Source of the DNA: Actinomycetota bacterium
Lineage (GTDB): Bacteria; Actinomycetota; Actinomycetes; Streptosporangiales; Streptosporangiaceae
DNA length: 15,895 nt
Direction of reading: 5' to 3'
Assembly: GCA_003140115.1 (NCBI GenBank)
Contig: PLIQ01000091.1
Span: forward strand, 1-15,895
Shown: positions 1-6,925 of the stretch, piece by piece
Layout of the letters: each line of letters opens with the position of its first letter
Position numbering within the stretch: position 1 is the stretch's first letter
Program-made: the position numbers and the translations under genes
The notes under the pieces: model-generated
Seen by the model: only the letters and a program-made list of their open reading frames with translations
Told to the model about the DNA's origin: nothing
The model's database searches: none

Positions 1-2
1 GG

Positions 3-854
3 CAGAACGGAGCGGGGCAGAGCACGGTTGAAGGCGGCGGGTCGGTGGCGGGCGGGGCGGTAGCGGGTCAGCTGGGTCAGGCTCGGTCGGGAACCGCCGC
101 GGAGGGATCGGGCGGGGCCAGCATTCCGGGGCTCGACGTCTACGCGGGTACGGCGGCGTCGACCTCGGCAGGGGAGGCGTCGAGCAGCGCGACGGCGGCC
201 TCGGGCAGCGCGGCGGCTGCGACGAGCGCGCACCTGGAGCCGACGGGCGGGCAGGCGCTGCGGGCCGGGCCGCGCAACCTGCACGTCAGCACGCGGCGGT
301 ACGTCACGCAGATGCCTCGGGTCGTGCTGACCGATTTCGTTACCACGGCCAAGATCCCGCTGCTGCGGGCCAAGCCCGTCTACCAGCAGGTCGCCGAGGA
401 CCACGGCGTCCGGTGGGAACTGCTCGCGGCCTGCGACTGGATGCAGTGCCAGGCCCAGCCGGGCGTGTCGCCGGTATTCGGCGAGGAACTGGGCACCAAG
501 AACCACGACGGGACGGTCTACCGGACCAAGGCTGACGCACTCGAGCAGTGCGTGGCCGACCTGATCGAGCTGGCGGCCGTGGTGTACGGCATCGACCTGC
601 GGCAGCGGCGGCTCCTGTCGGTGCCGGAGCTGGCCGACGTGTTCGCGGCGTTCCGGTGGGGCGGGCTGCTCAAGGCGCACCGGATCTCGGCGATGGACTT
701 TCCGTATTCGGTCGAGGGGCTGACCGCCGCGCACATGAAGATGCGGTGGCCCGACATCGGCGGCGACGCGCCGGACAAGCCCGGCACGCGGTTCCGGATG
801 TCGTTCGGGGCCGTGCCGGTCGTCTTGCGTCTGAACTATCCGGCGGTCGCGTGA
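3..854 (+). CDS. Lysozyme-like domain protein, 5' end missing (partial)
   Basis: The frame is open to the left edge, so the true start probably lies outside the window; a GTG at 45 has no convincing ribosome site. The first ~75 residues after position 45 are low-complexity Ala/Ser/Gly, like a linker. The C-terminal ~185 residues form a compact domain. The stretch GVRWELLAACDWMQ matches the helix of lysozyme/SLT-type transglycosylases (pattern W-x-LLAAI-xxx-E), and SPVFGEELGTKNHDGTVYRT and the following helix resemble the rest of such a fold. Where the family has its catalytic Glu this protein seems to have Gln, so it may be inactive or structural. It ends 33 bases before a membrane-protein gene in the same direction, which suggests an operon. 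The fold assignment is inference from pattern; that the gene is real is more certain. Confidence 0.6.
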   Translation, partial: QNGAGQSTVEGGGSVAGGAVAGQLGQARSGTAAEGSGGASIPGLDVYAGTAASTSAGEASSSATAASGSAAAATSAHLEPTGGQALRAGPRNLHVSTRRYVTQMPRVVLTDFVTTAKIPLLRAKPVYQQVAEDHGVRWELLAACDWMQCQAQPGVSPVFGEELGTKNHDGTVYRTKADALEQCVADLIELAAVVYGIDLRQRRLLSVPELADVFAAFRWGGLLKAHRISAMDFPYSVEGLTAAHMKMRWPDIGGDAPDKPGTRFRMSFGAVPVVLRLNYPAVA

Positions 855-887
855 GGACCACGCGGCAGCATAGAAAAGGCGGGCCTC

Positions 888-1940
888 ATGTTTCGCTTCT
901 TGATTCTGCTGCTGGGCATGCTGACCACGAGGGCGGGCAAGCTGGACTCCGGCTCGTTCCGGGCGGAGGACGAGGACGCGTGGGAGGATCCGGGCCCTTG
1001 GCTCGAGGGTCCTGCCTACGCCGCGGACGACCCGTGGATCGTCGCCCGTGAGCCGGGGCCCCCGGCGCTGCAGCGCCGGGAGGCGGACGGGCTGCGTCCC
1101 CGCCGCCCGGAGCGGATCCCGCGCGTGCGGCGGCGCCTGGTGCCGCGCTGGGTTAAATGGGCGACGGTCCTGGCGCTGGCGGGCCTCGTCTTCCGCAAGG
1201 CGATCGCGTTCGCGGTGCTGGTGACGCTGTCCGGGGCGCTGCACGCGATCGGGCTCAACGTTCACCTCCCGCACCTCAAGCTGGCCTGGCCGTGGACGTC
1301 GATCACGGTAGGGACGTCCACCGATACCGATGTCGGCCCGTGGGTGCTACAGAAGATCGAGGGGATCTCCCGGCCTGCTCTGGGCACCGAGAACTTCAAC
1401 TTTGTCTTTACCCACAAGGTGACTAAGAGCATCGGCCTGTGGCCGTGCTGGTATTCCAGCACGTTCTACGCGGTGGGCCGGGCGTCGGCGACCGTCGACC
1501 TGAACCCGGGGCCGGGCTGGTGGGCGCCGGGCTCGGGCCACTACCAGCTGAAGGTCCTGAGCCGGCCGGCGGTCGGCACGCCGGGCCGGGTCATGGTCAC
1601 CATCGTGCTGCCGCCGCCGCAGCTCCCCCAGTCGGTGCATGACATCGCCGTCGACAACACGTTGTCCCACGTGATCAGCACCGACCACAGCTGGACCTAT
1701 CCGGGCTTCGGGTGCGGGGCGCTGCTCAAGCCGCAGTTCTCGCCGTCGGTGCTCTACGGGCAGGCCCAGAACCTCGCCTTCTACCAGGCGACGCATAACC
1801 CGCAGGTCACACGGCCGCTGGTCAGCGCCGCGGAAAAGGAGGCGGCGCAGATCATCCGGGATAACTTCGTCCAGCCGACGGTGAACGCGCTCGGCTATAC
1901 GCTGGCCGGATTCAGCCTGCACTGGTCGGGCGCGTCGTAG
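888..1940 (+). CDS. Membrane-anchored DUF4230-like protein
   Basis: This 350-residue protein starts at ATG 888, behind a weak AAGGCGGG ribosome site. It has a short hydrophobic N-terminus, then an acidic and Arg/Pro-rich cytosolic stretch. One clear membrane segment follows at about residues 95-120, and the ~230-residue C-terminal domain is probably outside the membrane. That domain has features I associate with DUF4230: a beta-rich start with ATVDLNP, a VTIVLPPPQLPQSV strand, then a long helix (AEKEAAQIIRDNFVQPTVNALGY) and a final strand GFSLHW. The function of DUF4230 is not established. Gene order after a lysozyme-like protein suggests a joint envelope or secretion-apparatus role, but this is inference. 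The gene is well supported; the family is moderate. Confidence 0.65.
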   Translation: MFRFLILLLGMLTTRAGKLDSGSFRAEDEDAWEDPGPWLEGPAYAADDPWIVAREPGPPALQRREADGLRPRRPERIPRVRRRLVPRWVKWATVLALAGLVFRKAIAFAVLVTLSGALHAIGLNVHLPHLKLAWPWTSITVGTSTDTDVGPWVLQKIEGISRPALGTENFNFVFTHKVTKSIGLWPCWYSSTFYAVGRASATVDLNPGPGWWAPGSGHYQLKVLSRPAVGTPGRVMVTIVLPPPQLPQSVHDIAVDNTLSHVISTDHSWTYPGFGCGALLKPQFSPSVLYGQAQNLAFYQATHNPQVTRPLVSAAEKEAAQIIRDNFVQPTVNALGYTLAGFSLHWSGAS

Positions 1941-1960
1941 TCCCTGGTCAGGCAGGTCTC

Positions 1961-1977
1961 GCAGCCTCGGCGGCTGC
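1961..1977. terminator. Hairpin between convergent genes, candidate two-way terminator
   Basis: A perfect 6-bp stem, GCAGCC/GGCTGC, with loop TCGGC lies between the stop at 1940 and the opposing stop at 1982. There is no T-tract, as is common for actinobacterial terminators. The stem is short, so the call is tentative. Confidence 0.35.
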
Positions 1978-1981
1978 TTGA

Positions 1982-3019
1982 TCAGAGGTGGAAGCTGGTG
2001 CCTACGGAGTTCGGGACGAAAGCGTCGGGGAAGCGCGCGGCCAGGGCGTGCTGGGCCCGCCAGCCGGTGCAGTGCGCCGGGACGAGCACGCCGGGTTTCA
2101 GCTCGGCCAGGTCGGTTAGCACGCGCGGGATCAGCGGCTCGAAAGCAGGGCCGTTCAGATGAAATCCGCCCAGTAGGGCATACAGCGGCACACCTCCGCA
2201 CAGACGCAAGGCGTAGCGGGCGATGTTGACCACGCCCGCGTGACCGCAGCCGGTGATCACCACCAAGCCCCGGCCGCGGACGTTGACGATCAGCGCCTGA
2301 TCGTCGAGCACAAGGGGATCGGGTTCCCAGCGGCCGCCGAGCCAGGCCTGTTGCGTTGGCAGGCCGGGCTCGTAGCCAGTGGTCCGCGCGACCTCGCCGG
2401 TGATCAGCACGGAGCGGCCGAACAGGAAGCTCGGCTGTCCTTCCTCGATGATGTCGAAGCCAGCCTCCTGCAGCGCTCGGCGGCTGGTGGTGGGAAGCTC
2501 TAGCGGATCGCGGCCGGGGATGACGAGGCGGCGGCGGCGCCAGAAGTCGGGGTGGATCAGCACCGGCATGTTCGCCTGGCCTAGCGAGCGGACCAGCCCG
2601 GCGAGCCCGGCCGTGTGATCGAAGTGCCCGTGGCTGCACACAACGGCCTCGATGCTGCCCGGGTCGATGTCCAGGTACTGCATGTTCCGCATGACGCCAT
2701 CGGGGCTGGTCCCGGTGTCGAACAGGAACCGGTGCTCGGCGCCGCCCTTGGCCACCGTGACCAGGACCGAAAAGCCGTGCTCGGCGATCAGCACGCCGGG
2801 TACCAGGCCGTCGACCATCAGCGGGGACGGACGCCGCGGGCCGCTGCCGAGGGCGATCCGATGGGCCGGGCCCTGGTCAGGCATCAGCGCGTCGGCGACG
2901 TTGTCCATCAGCGTGGTCACCACCACCGAGTCGACGGGTTCCAGGTCGATCTCGATGGCCGGCTCGACGTCGTGCAGGATGAGCCCGGCCGGCCTGGCCG
3001 GGCTGTCGTCGGTGCACAT
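1982..3019 (-). CDS. MBL-fold metallo-hydrolase (COG1237 type)
   Basis: This 345-residue protein starts at ATG 3019 with a strong AAGGAGG site on the minus strand, 9 bases upstream. Metal ligands are visible as HGHFDH at residues 130-135 (HxHxDH motif), followed by a GCGHAG motif near residue 250, a GGFHL motif near 280 and PAHCTGW near the C-terminus. This set is typical of the COG1237 group, annotated as related to 7,8-dihydropterin-6-yl-methyl-4-(beta-D-ribofuranosyl)aminobenzene 5'-phosphate synthase. The substrate in bacteria is generally unknown. All expected ligand motifs are present and the length fits the family. There is no signal peptide, so it is probably cytosolic. It stands alone on this strand, with no obvious pathway partner beside it. 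Confidence 0.88.
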   Translation of the reverse strand: MCTDDSPARPAGLILHDVEPAIEIDLEPVDSVVVTTLMDNVADALMPDQGPAHRIALGSGPRRPSPLMVDGLVPGVLIAEHGFSVLVTVAKGGAEHRFLFDTGTSPDGVMRNMQYLDIDPGSIEAVVCSHGHFDHTAGLAGLVRSLGQANMPVLIHPDFWRRRRLVIPGRDPLELPTTSRRALQEAGFDIIEEGQPSFLFGRSVLITGEVARTTGYEPGLPTQQAWLGGRWEPDPLVLDDQALIVNVRGRGLVVITGCGHAGVVNIARYALRLCGGVPLYALLGGFHLNGPAFEPLIPRVLTDLAELKPGVLVPAHCTGWRAQHALAARFPDAFVPNSVGTSFHL

Positions 3020-3371
3020 GGGCGGCGACCTCCTTGTTCCTCAGGCGACCTGACCGCTGCGCACCAGACGCCTCAAGGCCACCATCTACCTAGCGGGCGT
3101 GAGTGACAAGGGAACCCGGGAAGTTCGTGCGGCATGCGGCGCCGGGCGAGCGGGTTGCTTAACGGCGCGAGCCAGGAAATGTTGCCGATTTATTACGCGG
3201 CACTTGGCGCTTGAACGCGCCGATCAGGCGGGCCGTATTCGAGGTGAGTGGGCAGTGCCGCGTTGCCGTTATCGATCTCGAGGTTATTGGTAAAACGCTA
3301 GCGAATGATGGTCGCGGCGCTGGCCCTTGCCCACAAATAAGCGCCGGGCGTCGAACGACTGAGGGAGTGCT
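3020..3371. other. Intergenic region between divergent genes
   Basis: About 350 bases lie between the divergent MBL-fold and LysM genes, so promoters for both must be here or overlap the gene starts. It is less GC-rich than its surroundings at about 3175-3200 and 3265-3310. A small hairpin GGCGC-TTGAAC-GCGCC lies at about 3207-3222. A GAGGGAG ribosome site at 3361-3367 serves the GTG start at 3372. I see no confident -35/-10 pair, no riboswitch signature and no convincing gene. Confidence 0.5.
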
Positions 3372-4178
3372 GTGAATTCATCGCACAGGCACCGCCGTGC
3401 GCGGAAGATCAGACGGACGGGCAGGCACACGAGGCCGTCGCAGGTACAGAATGCAGCGGAGACGGCATTCAAGGCAGCGCCGGCAATGGCGATCGCGGGC
3501 GTGCTCATCGTCGCTCCGCAGGCACACGCCACCCACAAGGTCCCCGCCAAGGCCAGCGCGGTTGCCGAGCAGGTATACAGGGCCAATAAGGTCCCCGCCA
3601 GGGCGGCCGCGCTCGTCGAGCAGATATACACCGATGCCCTGGTCAAGCACCACGAGCCGGCCCGCAGATATACGGTCCAGCCGGGCGACACGCTGTCCTC
3701 GATCGCGGTGCGGTTTTACGGCAACCCGGCGGACTGGAAATGGCTGTACCAGGCCAACAGGTCCGTGATACAGAACCCGAACGCGATCTTCCCGGGCGAG
3801 GTGCTCAACGTTCCCTACGGTCCGCCGGCTAGCACCACGACATCCGCTCCCGGTGGGTCCACCGTGCTGACCACCTCGGCGACTTTGAGCGGGACATTGG
3901 GCTGCCCCGCGCTCGAGGAGCTATGGGAAGACGCGGGCGGCTCGGGCGCCCAGGCCGTCATGGCCGCCTCGATCGCCATGGCCGAATCCAGTGGCCAGCA
4001 GTTCGCCACCGGCGCGGCCGGCGAGCGCGGCTACTGGCAGATCAACCCGGACCACGGCTCGCTGTCCACCTACGATCCGCTGGGCAACGCCAAGGCGGCC
4101 GTCATCATCTCCGACGACGGCACCAACTGGACCCCCTGGACCACCTTCACCAGCGGCGCCTACCTAGGACGCTGCTAA
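3372..4178 (+). CDS. Secreted LysM plus lysozyme-like (transglycosylase-type) protein
   Basis: This 268-residue protein starts at GTG 3372 behind GAGGGAG. The N-terminus is very basic ([15 protein letters not shown]), followed by a hydrophobic segment at about residues 36-52 ending near PQAHA, which looks like a long signal peptide or anchor. Residues 56-89 are two near-identical 17-residue repeats. A LysM peptidoglycan-binding domain follows at about 99-147 ([19 protein letters not shown]...[11 protein letters not shown]). After a Ser/Thr linker, residues ~178-268 form a lysozyme-like domain with candidate catalytic Glu205 in AMAESSG and a GYWQINP motif, as in SLT/Rpf-type folds. It probably binds and cleaves cell-wall peptidoglycan outside the cell. 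A Wzz-like gene follows in the same direction. Confidence 0.88.
   Translation: MNSSHRHRRARKIRRTGRHTRPSQVQNAAETAFKAAPAMAIAGVLIVAPQAHATHKVPAKASAVAEQVYRANKVPARAAALVEQIYTDALVKHHEPARRYTVQPGDTLSSIAVRFYGNPADWKWLYQANRSVIQNPNAIFPGEVLNVPYGPPASTTTSAPGGSTVLTTSATLSGTLGCPALEELWEDAGGSGAQAVMAASIAMAESSGQQFATGAAGERGYWQINPDHGSLSTYDPLGNAKAAVIISDDGTNWTPWTTFTSGAYLGRC
3537..3638 (+). repeat. In-frame tandem repeat, 2 x 51 bases (2 x 17 residues)
   Basis: Two adjacent copies (3537-3587 and 3588-3638) encode [17 protein letters not shown] and [17 protein letters not shown]. The Lys-Val-Pro-Ala start and the Glu-Gln-(Val/Ile)-Tyr end are conserved. The repeat sits between the export signal and the LysM domain of the 3372-4178 protein. 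Confidence 0.85.
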
Positions 4179-4183
4179 CAAGT

Positions 4184-4211
4184 CCTCGGCGGAACTGATC
4201 TGGTTCCGAGG
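4184..4211 (+). terminator. Inverted repeat after the LysM gene, terminator or operator
   Basis: A perfect 6-bp arm pair CGGAAC (4190-4195) and GTTCCG (4203-4208) with 7-base spacer TGATCTG lies just after the stop at 4178. An outer CCT/AGG pair can add to the stem with a bulge. There is no clean T-tract after it (CTATTCT follows). It may end the LysM transcript, or be a regulator site for the Wzz-like gene that starts 85 bases downstream. Confidence 0.4.
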
Positions 4212-4292
4212 GGCTATTCTCCCGCGCAAGTCGTATCATGGCGCGTATTGGAGACCACTCCGGTCAGGCGCCGAGATTCACGCGGAGGCCAG

Positions 4293-4883
4293 ATGAGCGA
4301 GCAGGTACCGGACCTGCCTAGGTCCGTCCAGATCATCGGGCGGTACAAGATCCTGGTCGCCTTCATGGCCGTTCTGGGCTTCCTCGGTGGCATTGTCTTC
4401 GGTGCACTCAATCCGCCGGTGTCCGGGAGCAAGGCGCTGGTTGTGTTTGCGGCGCCTGCGTGCCCGGGCGGGGGCGGGGCCATCTGTGGCGGGCCTATGT
4501 TCTCGCCCGCTTACATCCAGGCCAGGTTGCTCAAGACCTTTCCGAGTGGAGTCCAGGTAAAGCCCGTGACAGGGAACGTCCTGTCGGTGAGCGTCGTCGC
4601 CGGGACTCCCGCCCAGGCGCAGGCCACCGCCGAGGCAGCCGCCCGCACCTTCGTCGCCGACGCCGGTTCTCTGAGCTACCTGGGCGAGCAGCCGTCAGCA
4701 CAAATCATCCAACCGGCGACGAGAGCGACCGGGACGACGACGCCGAAACAGTTGCTTGGCGACGGGCTGCTCGGTGCGGTACTCGGCCTGCTGATCGGGA
4801 TCATCGCGGCGCTGGCTGGCGGCCGGACAAGTATCGACCCGGTGGCCCTGCCCCGGGGACGGGGCGTCGGGGCGACGACTTAG
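4293..4883 (+). CDS. Wzz-like polysaccharide co-polymerase / chain-length protein
   Basis: I chose ATG 4293 (196 residues) because GGAGG at 4284-4288 sits 4 bases upstream; an upstream in-frame TTG at 4248 has no such site. There is a membrane helix at about residues 18-38 and a second at about 153-176. An exported domain of ~110 residues lies between them, ending in a helix rich in Ala/Gln (TPAQAQATAEAAARTF). A Pro residue pair follows the first helix (NPPVSG). This two-helix layout is that of Wzz/CpsC-type polysaccharide co-polymerases, which control chain length of surface polysaccharide. There is no tyrosine-kinase domain and no glycosyltransferase beside it, so the polymer is unknown. 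Its stop overlaps the stop of the opposing GH76 gene. Confidence 0.65.
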   Translation: MSEQVPDLPRSVQIIGRYKILVAFMAVLGFLGGIVFGALNPPVSGSKALVVFAAPACPGGGGAICGGPMFSPAYIQARLLKTFPSGVQVKPVTGNVLSVSVVAGTPAQAQATAEAAARTFVADAGSLSYLGEQPSAQIIQPATRATGTTTPKQLLGDGLLGAVLGLLIGIIAALAGGRTSIDPVALPRGRGVGATT

Positions 4884-5896
4884 CTAGCGGCTAGGGCTAC
4901 GGCGGCGTTGAGGCCGTCCAGGGCCGAGCTCTGCCGGGCGGCGTCGGCCTGATCGAAGGGGCCGGTCCAGCGCAGGCCGAACTGGTGGCTCGCGTTCTTG
5001 TTGTTGTCCCACATCGAGCGGGCGTTGGCCAGGATGAACGTCCGGTAGGCCGGCTGGCGGTCCTGCAGCCAGAACTCGTACAGGTAGCGCATGAAGATGC
5101 CCTTGAACTGCGCCTGGTCTCCGTCGCAGCCGCCCGAGGCCGGTTCGCACGGCTCGACCAGGATGCCGGGCGGATGGGCCGAGGCGGGGGTGACCAGCGT
5201 GCTCAACGCCGCGCCGGCGATGGACTCCCCCTGCTGCAGGTAGGCGCGATCCCCGGTGATCTCGAACAGGGCGGCCAGCCCGCCCAGGATCACACCCTGG
5301 TTGTAGGTCCAGGTGGTGCCGCGGTTGTTCGCGCACGCCGGGGTGAGTCCGTCATTGACCAGGCCGCTGGGACCGATGAGGCCGCTGGCGTGGAACCACT
5401 CCCATTCCCGCTGGGCCCAGCTCAGGTAGCTACTGTCGCCTGGCGTCCGCTGATGGAGGAGGGCCGCGAGGGTCAGGAACAGCTCGTTGGTGATGGCGTT
5501 CTTGTAGTTCCTGGATGTGTTCCACCACAGGCCGCCGCGGCAGGTGTCGTCCCAGGCCCCGGTGTTGTGGGTGAAGATGGTCCGGGCCGCGTCCAGATAG
5601 CGGCTGTCCCGGGTCATGTCGAAGGCCGCCACCCAGGCCAGCGCCCACCAGCCGTTGTCGTCGTAGTAGTCGTTGATGAAGCCAGCGTGCTGGCGCTGGG
5701 CGGCGGCGAACGTCGTGGCCAGGCAGCCATCATGGGAGCGGTCCCCCGTCAGCTTGCTGTACCCGATGACCGCGGTCAGCGCGTTGGCCGCATTCCACCA
5801 GCCAGTGCTCGTCCACTGACCGGTCGACGGGTCATACCACCGCTGCAGGGCGCCGGCTCCGGCCGACGCGCAGACGTGGAAGTCGGGATCCGCCAC
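4880..5896 (-). CDS. Glycoside hydrolase family 76 (alpha-1,6-mannanase-like)
   Basis: This 338-residue protein starts at GTG 5896, with AAAGGA about 8 bases upstream and 10 bases after the preceding gene's stop. The N-terminal ALQRWYDPSTGQW...TGWWNAANAL and the INDYYDDNGWWALAW block are characteristic of GH76; the paired aspartates Asp79-Asp80 match the catalytic DD of the family. Later blocks (GGLWWNTS, NAITNELFLTLAA, TYNQGVILGGLAALFE, FKGIFMRYL) follow the family's helical-barrel order. GH76 enzymes cleave or transfer alpha-1,6-mannan chains. No signal peptide is visible and the domain begins at the first residues, so this looks like a cytosolic member or one exported by another route. It is the last gene of a minus-strand group with the flavodoxin-like gene. 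Confidence 0.88.
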   Translation of the reverse strand: MADPDFHVCASAGAGALQRWYDPSTGQWTSTGWWNAANALTAVIGYSKLTGDRSHDGCLATTFAAAQRQHAGFINDYYDDNGWWALAWVAAFDMTRDSRYLDAARTIFTHNTGAWDDTCRGGLWWNTSRNYKNAITNELFLTLAALLHQRTPGDSSYLSWAQREWEWFHASGLIGPSGLVNDGLTPACANNRGTTWTYNQGVILGGLAALFEITGDRAYLQQGESIAGAALSTLVTPASAHPPGILVEPCEPASGGCDGDQAQFKGIFMRYLYEFWLQDRQPAYRTFILANARSMWDNNKNASHQFGLRWTGPFDQADAARQSSALDGLNAAVALAAS

Positions 5897-5906
5897 GGCC
5901 GTTCCT

Positions 5907-6359
5907 TTACCCGGCGATCTCCGCCGTCAGCAGCGCGCCAAGCTCCCAGCAGGCTTCCAGGTCCTGCTTGCCGGGCGGGCCGGTGACGGTGACTGGCGGC
6001 CGGACCTTACGCCACTGCAGGCCGGTGGCGATCGACTCCACAGCGCGCACGGCACCGCCGGTGTCCGAGCCACCGTGCACGTACAGGCCGAACGGCCGTC
6101 GCCGGGTGGCCTCCAGGCACGGGTAGTAGATGCCGTCGAAGAAGTGCTTGAGGGCGCCCGACATGTAGCCGATGTTGGCCGGGGTGCCGAGCAGGTAACC
6201 GTCGGCCTCCAGCACGTCGACCACGGCTGCGGTCAGGGCCGGGCGGACGACGACCTCGACGCCTTCGATCTCCTCGGTTCGTGAGCCACTGACTGCAGCC
6301 TCGAACATCGCCTGCAGGGCAGGCGAGGGAGTGTGGTGAACGACCAGCAGCCTGGGCAT
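5907..6359 (-). CDS. Flavodoxin-like / NADPH-dependent FMN reductase family protein
   Basis: This 150-residue protein starts at ATG 6359 with only a weak purine-rich site upstream. The N-terminal strand and loop RLLVVHHTPSPALQAM correspond to the phosphate-binding loop of flavodoxin folds. The block YLLGTPANIGYMSGALKHFFD (residues ~55-75) matches the conserved G-T/S-P-x-x-x-G-x-M-S-x-x-L-K segment of the FMN-reductase/WrbA group, and YVHGGSDTGGA fits the third FMN loop. It probably binds FMN and carries out electron transfer in the cytosol. Only 10 bases separate it from the GH76 gene downstream, so the two are likely co-transcribed, though no functional link is obvious. Confidence 0.82.
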   Translation of the reverse strand: MPRLLVVHHTPSPALQAMFEAAVSGSRTEEIEGVEVVVRPALTAAVVDVLEADGYLLGTPANIGYMSGALKHFFDGIYYPCLEATRRRPFGLYVHGGSDTGGAVRAVESIATGLQWRKVRPPVTVTGPPGKQDLEACWELGALLTAEIAG

Positions 6360-6403
6360 GTCCGCAAAGCTTAGACGATCTCAGGCTGGCGGCCTGGCCT
6401 GGA

Positions 6404-6673
6404 TCAGACCGTAATGGCCACGTCCTGGCCGAGGGTTTCGTCATCGAACCATCTCCCGCCTTCGGCGAGGTAGCGGAAGTGCAGCGTGCTGCCGGCCGGG
6501 ACCGTCACCGCCGCGCTGCGAGTACGGTTCGCGCGCCGCCGCAGCGGGTGAGCGAACGGATCCCAGTCATTGAAGTTGCCGACCACCGACACCGCGCCGT
6601 CCGGCTCATCGGCGGGCAGTGCGAAGGTAACGCGGACGGTGCCGTCCTGCCCAGGCCTGGTTTTCTTGATCAA
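6404..6673 (-). CDS. Stand-alone CBM48 / isoamylase early-set domain protein
   Basis: This 89-residue protein starts at TTG 6673, with a GGAGAG site 6 to 7 bases upstream on the minus strand. The block VSVVGNFNDWDP (residues 28-39) and FRYLAEGGRWFDDE (66-79) are hallmarks of the CBM48 glycogen-binding beta-sandwich found in AMPK beta subunits and at the N-terminus of branching and debranching enzymes. No catalytic domain is attached; short proteins of this kind beginning MIKK/MIKR are familiar in streptomycetes and relatives. It probably binds alpha-glucan or acts as a small accessory protein. The gap to the next minus-strand gene is 44 bases, so it may lead the CBM48-flavodoxin-GH76 transcript. 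Confidence 0.85.
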   Translation of the reverse strand: MIKKTRPGQDGTVRVTFALPADEPDGAVSVVGNFNDWDPFAHPLRRRANRTRSAAVTVPAGSTLHFRYLAEGGRWFDDETLGQDVAITV

Positions 6674-6757
6674 CTGCTCTCTCCACTCAGGCGCTCAACT
6701 ACGGTACGCGCGTTCGATTATCCCGGAACCCCAGGCATAGTTACGGGATTTAACGCA
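6674..6757. promoter_or_regulatory. Divergent intergenic region, candidate promoter for the CBM48 gene
   Basis: On the minus strand, GATAAT (complement of 6717-6722) is a 5-of-6 match to TATAAT, about 44 bases before the TTG at 6673. No good -35 element stands 16-18 bases upstream of it. On the plus strand TTCGAT (6713-6718) and CATAGT (6736-6741) are 17 bases apart but match poorly. The assignment is speculative. Confidence 0.22.
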
Positions 6758-6925
6758 ATGGCAACCCGGCGCGTCGCACCGGTCAGCCAGACGCGCCGGG
6801 GAGGGCGCTGGCTCGTCGGCAGCGCGGAAGGGAGTCCGGATGCGAGCACCACGCTCCGTTCGGACAACAAGGGCCTGAGCCGGGGACCGCGGACCAGAGT
6901 CCGGGCAGGTGAGGAGACCTGGTGA
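6758..6925 (+). CDS. Possible small ORF, 55 residues, coupled to the next
   Basis: This is an open frame from ATG 6758 with no clear ribosome site. Codon third positions are about 80% G/C, compatible with coding DNA here, but shadow frames can look the same. The product would be basic and Ser/Arg/Gly-rich (MATRRVAPVSQ at the start, GEETW at the end) with no membrane helix or known motif. Its TGA (6923-6925) overlaps the GTG (6922-6924) of the next small frame in a GTGA arrangement typical of translational coupling. That overlap, and the position in an otherwise empty region, are the only reasons to list it. It could instead be untranslated leader. Confidence 0.3.
   Translation: MATRRVAPVSQTRRGGRWLVGSAEGSPDASTTLRSDNKGLSRGPRTRVRAGEETW
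6906..6921 (+). promoter_or_regulatory. Ribosome site GAGGAG presented in a small hairpin loop
   Basis: CAGGT (6906-6910) and ACCTG (6917-6921) are perfect 5-bp arms around GAGGAG (6911-6916). The loop is an almost ideal Shine-Dalgarno sequence 5 bases from the GTG at 6922. The stem could either display or tune access to the site. Confidence 0.5.

Noticed and set aside
548..1051. 167-codon plus-strand frame
   Set aside because: It overlaps two better-supported genes in another frame and is Arg/Gly-rich.
1347..2639. 430-codon minus-strand open frame
   Set aside because: It is Arg/Pro/Ala-rich, overlaps the DUF4230-like gene antisense and the MBL-fold gene in another frame, and lacks motifs. 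Long shadow frames are normal at this GC content.
3099..3293. 64-codon plus-strand frame in the 3020-3371 gap
   Set aside because: There is no ribosome site and no domain, and it is Arg-rich; probably chance.
3160..3371. Possible c-di-AMP (ydaO-type) riboswitch before the LysM gene
   Set aside because: Such riboswitches control actinobacterial cell-wall hydrolases, so I looked, but the conserved core sequences are not present.
4985..5986. 333-codon plus-strand open frame
   Set aside because: It is antisense to the clear GH76 gene and has no domain pattern of its own.
6906..6925. Resemblance to a cobalamin-riboswitch B12 box (AGGAGACC)
   Set aside because: The flanking CAGG/GCC bases and the other conserved blocks are absent; the match is explained by the hairpin and ribosome site.
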